From CAZKGE01 sp964541695 (GTDB lineage: Bacteria; Bacillota; Clostridia; Christensenellales; CAG-138): a DNA stretch of 61,720 bases. The stretch is from the NCBI GenBank assembly GCA_964541695.1, contig CAZIRB010000004.1:1-61720 (forward strand), read 5' to 3'. Each line of letters starts with the position of its first letter. Positions within the stretch are counted from its first letter, which is position 1. The notes beneath the pieces are model-generated. The model did no database searches, was not told the DNA's origin, and worked only from the letters and a program-made list of their open reading frames with translations. The position numbers and the translations under genes were made by a program. Positions 57,510 to 61,720 of this stretch are shown here, one piece after another.

Positions 57510-57569
57510 TCAGTCTTTCAGCGCACGCCTCCTTTTCTTCCGAATCAGATTTTTACGCGGGTTCGGCAT
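57510..57569 (-). CDS. Possible 19-residue basic leader peptide
   Basis: ATG 57569 to TGA 57510 encodes MPNPRKNLIRKKRRRALKD, preceded by AAAAAGGAAAAAAT. It lies in the long leader between the PTS promoter and the SIS gene. It could be a regulatory upstream frame or chance. The ribosome binding site is weak. Confidence 0.25.
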   Translation of the reverse strand: MPNPRKNLIRKKRRRALKD

Positions 57570-57692
57570 ATTTTTTCCTTTTTTGCTTATCTAAAAAACC
57601 TTTTTGCGAGTGATCGATGGAGCTACCGAGTCAACGAAGGACAGCCCTTGTATATGATATGAACCGTATTCCTTATTTTTCCGCTACTCATA

Positions 57693-57721
57693 ATCTTATC
57701 ACCAGATTTTTTTCGTGTCAA
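57693..57721 (-). promoter_or_regulatory. Strong sigma-A-like promoter of the SIS-PTS operon
   Basis: On the minus strand TTGACA (57721-57716), a 17-bp spacer and TAAGAT (57698-57693). Confidence 0.85.
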
Positions 57722-57923
57722 TCGCAAGTTGTACGGCCGCTAAACATCCAGGCAAAAAGAGCGCCGAAAAGCACAGGAATCCGTAAGTTTTGTCACGATA
57801 TCATTCATTTTTGTTCCGTTTTGCGGGAATCGGGCACGTCCGGAAAAGCCGGGTATGAAACGCATACGCCGCTCGTTTTATGCGTAAAACCGGCGCACGG
57901 ACGCCGCTTTGCGGAGGGGAGCG

Positions 57924-58703
57924 CTATGGTGTAGCCGTGCCCGGCTGCTGCCCGTACGCCTCAATCCGCCGCAAAAACTCCTCCAGCAGGGCGCGGTCGA
58001 CGATCCGGAACGTGCTCTCGTCGGGCGGCGGCGGCGCGTTGAAGCTCAGCCGCGGATTGCCCGCGGCGGACGTGTCCTGTTCGTCGCGGTGGCAGGTAAA
58101 ATGAACCTGCCGGCAGCCGGTCTCGCGCAGGATTTTTTCAAAATTGTGCCGGCGGACCCCCCCGCCCGCGAGAATCTCGATCCTCCCCGCCGCGTGCTCG
58201 ACAAAGCGCCTAAGCGCCCCGATCCCCTCCTCCGCGCTCGGCCTGCCGCCGCTGGTCAGGATGCGCTTTACGCCGAGTTCGGCAAGCGCGTCGATGGCCC
58301 GGATCGGGTCCCGGCAAACGTCGAACGCGCGATGGAACACCGCCTCGCGGCCGTCCGCAAGTTCCGTAAGCTCGCGGCAGCGCGCCGTGTCCACGGTCCC
58401 GTCCTGCCGCAAAAACCCGAACACGACGCCGTCCGCGCCGTTTTCCAGAAAATAGCGCGCGTCGCGCAGGATCGTCTCAAACTCCGCGTCCGTGTAGCAG
58501 AACCCGCCGGGCCGCGTCCGCAGCATGCACAAAACAGGGATTTTGACCCGCTCGCGCACGAGCGAAAACTCGCCGGGCGAAGGGGTCAGCCCGCCGAACT
58601 GCAGCGCCGTGTTCAGCTCGATCCGGTCCGCTCCCGCCTGCGCGGCGAGGATGGCGTCGTCCGCCGAGCCGCAGCACACCTCCGCAAAGATTCCGTTTTT
58701 CAC
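57924..58703 (-). CDS. cutC: CutC family protein
   Basis: A 259-residue TIM-barrel CutC: FAEVCCGSADDAILAAQAGADRIELNTALQFGGLTPS, ENGADGVVFGFLRQDGTVD, FHRAFDVCRDP, RILTSGG and EILAGGGVR. CutC was named for copper tolerance, but its enzymatic role is unresolved. In Firmicutes it often accompanies sugar-phosphate genes. GTG 58703 follows AAGGAGG. It ends about 200 bp before the PTS promoter. Confidence 0.94.
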   Translation of the reverse strand: MKNGIFAEVCCGSADDAILAAQAGADRIELNTALQFGGLTPSPGEFSLVRERVKIPVLCMLRTRPGGFCYTDAEFETILRDARYFLENGADGVVFGFLRQDGTVDTARCRELTELADGREAVFHRAFDVCRDPIRAIDALAELGVKRILTSGGRPSAEEGIGALRRFVEHAAGRIEILAGGGVRRHNFEKILRETGCRQVHFTCHRDEQDTSAAGNPRLSFNAPPPPDESTFRIVDRALLEEFLRRIEAYGQQPGTATP

Positions 58704-58736
58704 GGCCGGCCTCCTTATGCTTTTTAATAATGCCGA

Positions 58737-59519
58737 TTAAATAATGCCGAACTTCTGAAAGGTTCTGTAGATTCCGTCTTCCTCGACCGGGGGCGCGATA
58801 TACTCGGCAACCTCGAGCGCCTCCGGGCTCCCGCCCGACATCGCGACGCCGAGGCCCGCGTACTGCAGCATGGTGACGTCGTTCTGCGCGTCCCCGAAGG
58901 CGATGGATTCCGACACGTCGATGCCGAGATACTCCAGCGTTTTTTCCAGGCCTATGTGCTTGCCGCAGCCGGTAGGCATGATGTCGACAAACTCGGGCTT
59001 CCACTGCGTGACCTCGCAGTCCAGAAAGCTCGCGAGCACCGCCTGTGCGTGCTCCTCCGGCAAAACGGGGCACATCAGATAGATTTCGTCCAGGTTCATC
59101 CGCTCCGGCGGCCGCGCCTCCGAGATTTGGATGTCGACGATGGCGAAGGCGTCCTTCAGCACCCGGTCGATGCGGTTTGCGTAGATGCTGTCGCGCTCCG
59201 AGAATACGCACGGAAACCCCAGCCGGTCCGACAGGCGGAGCATCCGGAGGACGGTCTCGCGTTCCAGCGTTTTTTTATGATAGATGCCGCCGTCCGACGC
59301 GTAGCAGAGCTGGCCGCTCAGCGATATGTAGCAGTCGAAGTCCAGCCCCGCGATGACGGAGCCCTCCTCCTTTGTGCGCGTATGCCGCCCGGTCGCTACG
59401 CAGACCTTGACGCCGCGCTCCCGGGCCAACCGGATGGCGCGCCCGGCGCTGTCCGGGACGGTGTTTGTACGAAGATCCGTGAGGGTGCCGTCGACGTCCA
59501 AGAATACGGCTTTGAACAT
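58737..59519 (-). CDS. HAD-superfamily Cof-type phosphatase
   Basis: A 260-residue HAD hydrolase. Motif I is FLDVDGTLTD (nucleophile Asp), motif II lies near VCVATGRHT, motif III includes the GCGKHIGLEK Lys, and motif IV is IAFGDAQNDVTML. A C2-type cap lies between. It dephosphorylates a small phosphometabolite, possibly a sugar phosphate of this amino-sugar cluster. It is followed 34 bp later by cutC, so the two are likely co-transcribed. Confidence 0.93.
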   Translation of the reverse strand: MFKAVFLDVDGTLTDLRTNTVPDSAGRAIRLARERGVKVCVATGRHTRTKEEGSVIAGLDFDCYISLSGQLCYASDGGIYHKKTLERETVLRMLRLSDRLGFPCVFSERDSIYANRIDRVLKDAFAIVDIQISEARPPERMNLDEIYLMCPVLPEEHAQAVLASFLDCEVTQWKPEFVDIMPTGCGKHIGLEKTLEYLGIDVSESIAFGDAQNDVTMLQYAGLGVAMSGGSPEALEVAEYIAPPVEEDGIYRTFQKFGII

Positions 59520-59577
59520 GTCCGGCCCCTTTCGCTGTGATATGCCGATGTGTGCGAGATCATCGGTCTTACATTTT

Positions 59578-59605
59578 ATTATACTAAAATTCCTGAAAAA
59601 TACAA
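59578..59605 (-). promoter_or_regulatory. Promoter of the HAD-cutC pair
   Basis: On the minus strand TTGTAT (59605-59600), a 16-bp spacer and TATAAT (59583-59578), about 60 bases before the HAD start. Confidence 0.75.
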
Positions 59606-59641
59606 GTGCGCGTATCCCGCGCCCTGCCCGTACGGCCGCCG

Positions 59642-59671
59642 TTGACAGAGCCGCCGTTCGAGTAGTACGAT
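59642..59671 (+). promoter_or_regulatory. Promoter of the SIS-nagA operon
   Basis: TTGACA (59642-59647), an 18-bp spacer and TACGAT (59666-59671). A GTGTACAC palindrome follows within ten bases. The 59672-59855 leader of about 185 nt shows no other feature. Confidence 0.75.
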
Positions 59672-59855
59672 ACAGGTGTACACAAAAATAACCAACTGCG
59701 CGCGGCCAGGCTTCCGGCGGACACGCCTAAGCCCCGCTTTTTGTCAGGTCATTCGGTCGAAGCATCACCCGATTTCATACGCCCGCCTCCGTGCCGCGGT
59801 ACGGGGCGCGCCGTTCATATTCCAAAATGACAGTATGGAAACGGAGGGATTCATC

Positions 59856-60599
59856 ATGCAGGGAAAATTCTACGCAACCATTCGGGACCTCGTCGACAAA
59901 ATCGAAAAAACCCAGAGCGCCACCATTCACGAGCTTGCCAAGAAACTAGCCAAAATACTGGCCGACGGCGGCATCCTCTACACGTTCGGCACGGGCCATT
60001 CGCACATGATGGCCGAGGAACCCATGGCCCGGGCGGGCGGATTGATCCAGGTCAAGGGCATCATGGAGCCGGAGCTGATGGACCTGCACCGCAACAAGAG
60101 CACGCACATCGAACGGCTTCCGGGCTACGCCGAGCTTGTGTTCAACCTCCACGGCATCCGGCAAAAGGACGCGCTGCTCATCATCTCGAACTCCGGCCGG
60201 AACCCCGCGCCGGTCGAGATGGCCCTCAAGGCAAAGAAGGAGGGCATCCTCACCATCGCGCTGACGAATATCGCGCACAGCAACTCCGTGACCTCGCGCG
60301 ATCCGAGCGGGAAGCGGCTCTTTGAGATCTGCGACTATGTGCTCGACAACTGCGGCATCCCCGGCGACGCGGCCCTTGCGGTCGAGGGGCGGCCCTATCG
60401 CGTTTCGCCCACGTCCACCATCGCCGGCGCGGTCATCCTGCAGGCGCTGACCGCGGAGATCGTCGGGGCGATGCTGGAGATCGGCTGCGAGCCGCCCGTG
60501 CTGGGCAGCGGGAACATGGACGGCAACGACGACCGCAACCGCCGCACGCGCGACAACCTGTTTGCCGCGTACCCGGAACTGCCGTTCCTCCTGAGCTGA
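59856..60599 (+). CDS. SIS-domain sugar-phosphate isomerase-like protein (nagA operon)
   Basis: A 247-residue SIS_2-type protein with GILYTFGTGHSHMMAEEPMARAGG, ALLIISNSGRNPAPVEMALKAK, SGKRLFEICDYVLDNCGIPGDAAL and a C-terminal NMDGNDDRNRR. GGAGG selects ATG 59856 over 59835. It is followed 15 bp later by nagA, so it probably acts on GlcNAc- or MurNAc-derived phosphosugars. It shares the ISNSGRNP and GKRLFEI blocks with the PTS-linked paralogue at 56639. Confidence 0.9.
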   Translation: MQGKFYATIRDLVDKIEKTQSATIHELAKKLAKILADGGILYTFGTGHSHMMAEEPMARAGGLIQVKGIMEPELMDLHRNKSTHIERLPGYAELVFNLHGIRQKDALLIISNSGRNPAPVEMALKAKKEGILTIALTNIAHSNSVTSRDPSGKRLFEICDYVLDNCGIPGDAALAVEGRPYRVSPTSTIAGAVILQALTAEIVGAMLEIGCEPPVLGSGNMDGNDDRNRRTRDNLFAAYPELPFLLS

Positions 60600-60614
60600 G
60601 CGGAGGATAAAAGC

Positions 60615-61720
60615 GTGGGCAAACTGTTCATTCAAAACGTCCGGATCATTACGACGGACGAGATCGTCGACGGCTGCGGGCTTTGGGTTACGGACGGGAA
60701 AATCGGCAAGATCACGAGCGAGCCGCCCGATCCCGGCACCTGCGAAATAATCGACGGCCGGGGCCTGTATCTCTCCCCAGGCTTTATCGATCTGCACAAC
60801 CACGGCAACTCGGGATACTGGGCCATAGACGGGACCGAGGAGGCGCTAAAAACGATCGCGGCGTTCCTCCTCCCGCGCGGAGTCACGGGATTCTTAGCCT
60901 CCACGTCGACCGCACCCGCGGAGGACACGATTCGCGCCATCCGCGCCGCGGCGGACTTTGCGGACAATCAACCGGCGGGCGTTTCCCAGCTGCTGGGCAT
61001 CCATCTGGAGGGGCCCTTCTTCTCGCAGGAGAAGAAGGGCGCGCAGCGCTCCGAGCACATATCCCCCATCCGGATGGACGTTTTGCGGGAGTTCGTTGCC
61101 GCGGGCCGCGGCTGGATCCGGCTCGTCGCGCTCGCGCCCGAGCTCGCGGGCGCGGCGGACGCGATCGTATACCTGCGGGAGAACGGGATAACGGTCGCCG
61201 CCGGCCACACCAACGCCACCTACGCCGAGGCCATGCAGGGCATCCGGAACGGGATCACCGAGGCGACTCACATGTACAACGGCATGCGGAACTTTGGCCA
61301 CAGGGAGCCCGGCGTGATCGGCGCGTGCATGCTGGATGCGCGGGTCTGCTGCGAGATGATCTGCGACGGCATCCATCTGGCTCCGCCGGCAATGGACATC
61401 CTGCTCCGCATGAAGGGACGCGACAAGATCGCGCTGATCTCCGACTCCATCAGCGCAAACGGCCTGCCGGACGGCGTTTACGAGAACGAGGGCCGGACGA
61501 TAACGGTCAAGAACAACAAGGTCCAGCTCCCCGACGGAACGCTGGCCGGCTCCACGCTGAGCCTGAACCAGGCGGTCGCGAACCTGGTCCGCATGTGCAA
61601 AGTGCCGCTCGTCGACGCGGTCTACATGGCGAGCCTGACGCCGGCAAGGCAGATCGGGCTCGGCGAACGCAAGGGCAGCATCGAGCCCGGCAAGGACGCG
61701 GACCTCGTCCTGTTCGACGA
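60615..61720 (+). CDS. nagA: N-acetylglucosamine-6-phosphate deacetylase, 3' end beyond window
   Basis: GTG 60615, eight bases after GGAGG, opens a frame that runs to the window edge without a stop (about 368 codons; full-length NagA is about 380-390). Visible are DLHNHGNSGYWA (metal site), QLLGIHLEGPFFS, VAAGHTNATYAEA, ATHMYNGMRNF and LISDSISANGLPDG with the catalytic Asp, then PARQIGLGERKGSIEPGKDADLV. It removes acetate from GlcNAc-6-phosphate. With the SIS protein it makes an amino-sugar operon. Confidence 0.95.
   Translation, partial: MGKLFIQNVRIITTDEIVDGCGLWVTDGKIGKITSEPPDPGTCEIIDGRGLYLSPGFIDLHNHGNSGYWAIDGTEEALKTIAAFLLPRGVTGFLASTSTAPAEDTIRAIRAAADFADNQPAGVSQLLGIHLEGPFFSQEKKGAQRSEHISPIRMDVLREFVAAGRGWIRLVALAPELAGAADAIVYLRENGITVAAGHTNATYAEAMQGIRNGITEATHMYNGMRNFGHREPGVIGACMLDARVCCEMICDGIHLAPPAMDILLRMKGRDKIALISDSISANGLPDGVYENEGRTITVKNNKVQLPDGTLAGSTLSLNQAVANLVRMCKVPLVDAVYMASLTPARQIGLGERKGSIEPGKDADLVLFD

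Larger units (their letters stand above)
57344..57923. other. Long leader and promoter region of the PTS operon
   Basis: 580 bp. It contains the promoter at 57693-57721, a leader of about 345 nt with a possible 19-codon upstream reading frame, A-rich stretches, and a GTTTTA-TGCG-TAAAAC hairpin at 57875-57890 downstream of cutC. No riboswitch class recognised. Confidence 0.7.

Noticed and set aside
1..61720. Insertion sequence, prophage or integrase genes
   Set aside because: No transposase, integrase or phage structural signature was seen in any frame. The repeats present are non-coding.

Overview
The window is about 61.7 kb of GC-rich DNA. It has AGGAGG-type ribosome binding sites, sigma-A-like promoters with 16-18 bp spacers, frequent GTG and TTG starts, lipoproteins with Ala/Thr/Glu/Pro-rich linkers, a mannose-family PTS and microcompartment genes. 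Together these suggest a strictly fermentative Firmicute of class Clostridia, possibly a Christensenellales-like gut lineage. That lineage is an inference from style, not from a marker gene. Four runs of exactly 100 N (4906-5005, 10728-10827, 26028-26127, 33989-34088) show a scaffolded draft assembly. Two of them lie inside tandem repeat arrays.

Layout. 1-4.3 kb holds a tRNA-Val/Asp/Phe cluster, a degenerate LCP-family protein, an apparent fusion of an ECF transporter S component with a type II pantothenate kinase, homoserine dehydrogenase, and tRNA-Thr, whose 3' end is copied in a 207-bp tandem repeat. 4.3-5.3 kb is repeat DNA. 5.4-28.0 kb is one continuous leftward block of about 22 genes. 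It is a bacterial microcompartment (BMC) locus (PduL, PduP, PduS, PduT, two BMC-H, three BMC-P, a DeoC-like protein) followed by a GntR/UTRA regulator, a zinc alcohol dehydrogenase, a 2-hydroxyacid dehydrogenase, a class II aldolase-like protein, an FGGY kinase, an aldo/keto reductase, a ribose-type ABC importer with two binding proteins, a TIM-barrel protein, two PIG-L deacetylases and an AllA-like cupin. Two promoters in this block carry the same 15-bp palindrome two bases downstream of the -10 box. I read the block as a sugar or polyol regulon: import, phosphorylation, redox and aldol chemistry, then conversion of a toxic aldehyde to acyl-CoA and acyl-phosphate inside a shell. The substrate cannot be read from the sequence.

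28-36 kb holds accessory genes: a flavin reductase-like protein, a DJ-1/PfpI protein, a DUF937 protein with Gly-rich repeats, a secreted barnase-like RNase with its barstar inhibitor, a bPH-domain protein, a 192-bp tandem array and a polysaccharide deacetylase. 36-49.6 kb is an amino-acid module: an M28-like peptidase, an amino-acid ABC transporter, a PPC-domain protein, and an operon for a branched-chain aminotransferase, ADP-forming acyl-CoA synthetase, indolepyruvate:ferredoxin oxidoreductase, Asp/Glu racemase, FCD-type GntR and VOC protein. That set fits fermentation of amino acids through 2-oxoacids to acyl-CoA with ATP yield.

50-61.7 kb concerns carbohydrates: a neutral-ceramidase-like protein, two sugar dehydrogenases, a mannose-family PTS with an SIS-domain protein, CutC, a HAD phosphatase, a second SIS protein and the start of nagA, which runs off the window. 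The last group suggests amino-sugar use.
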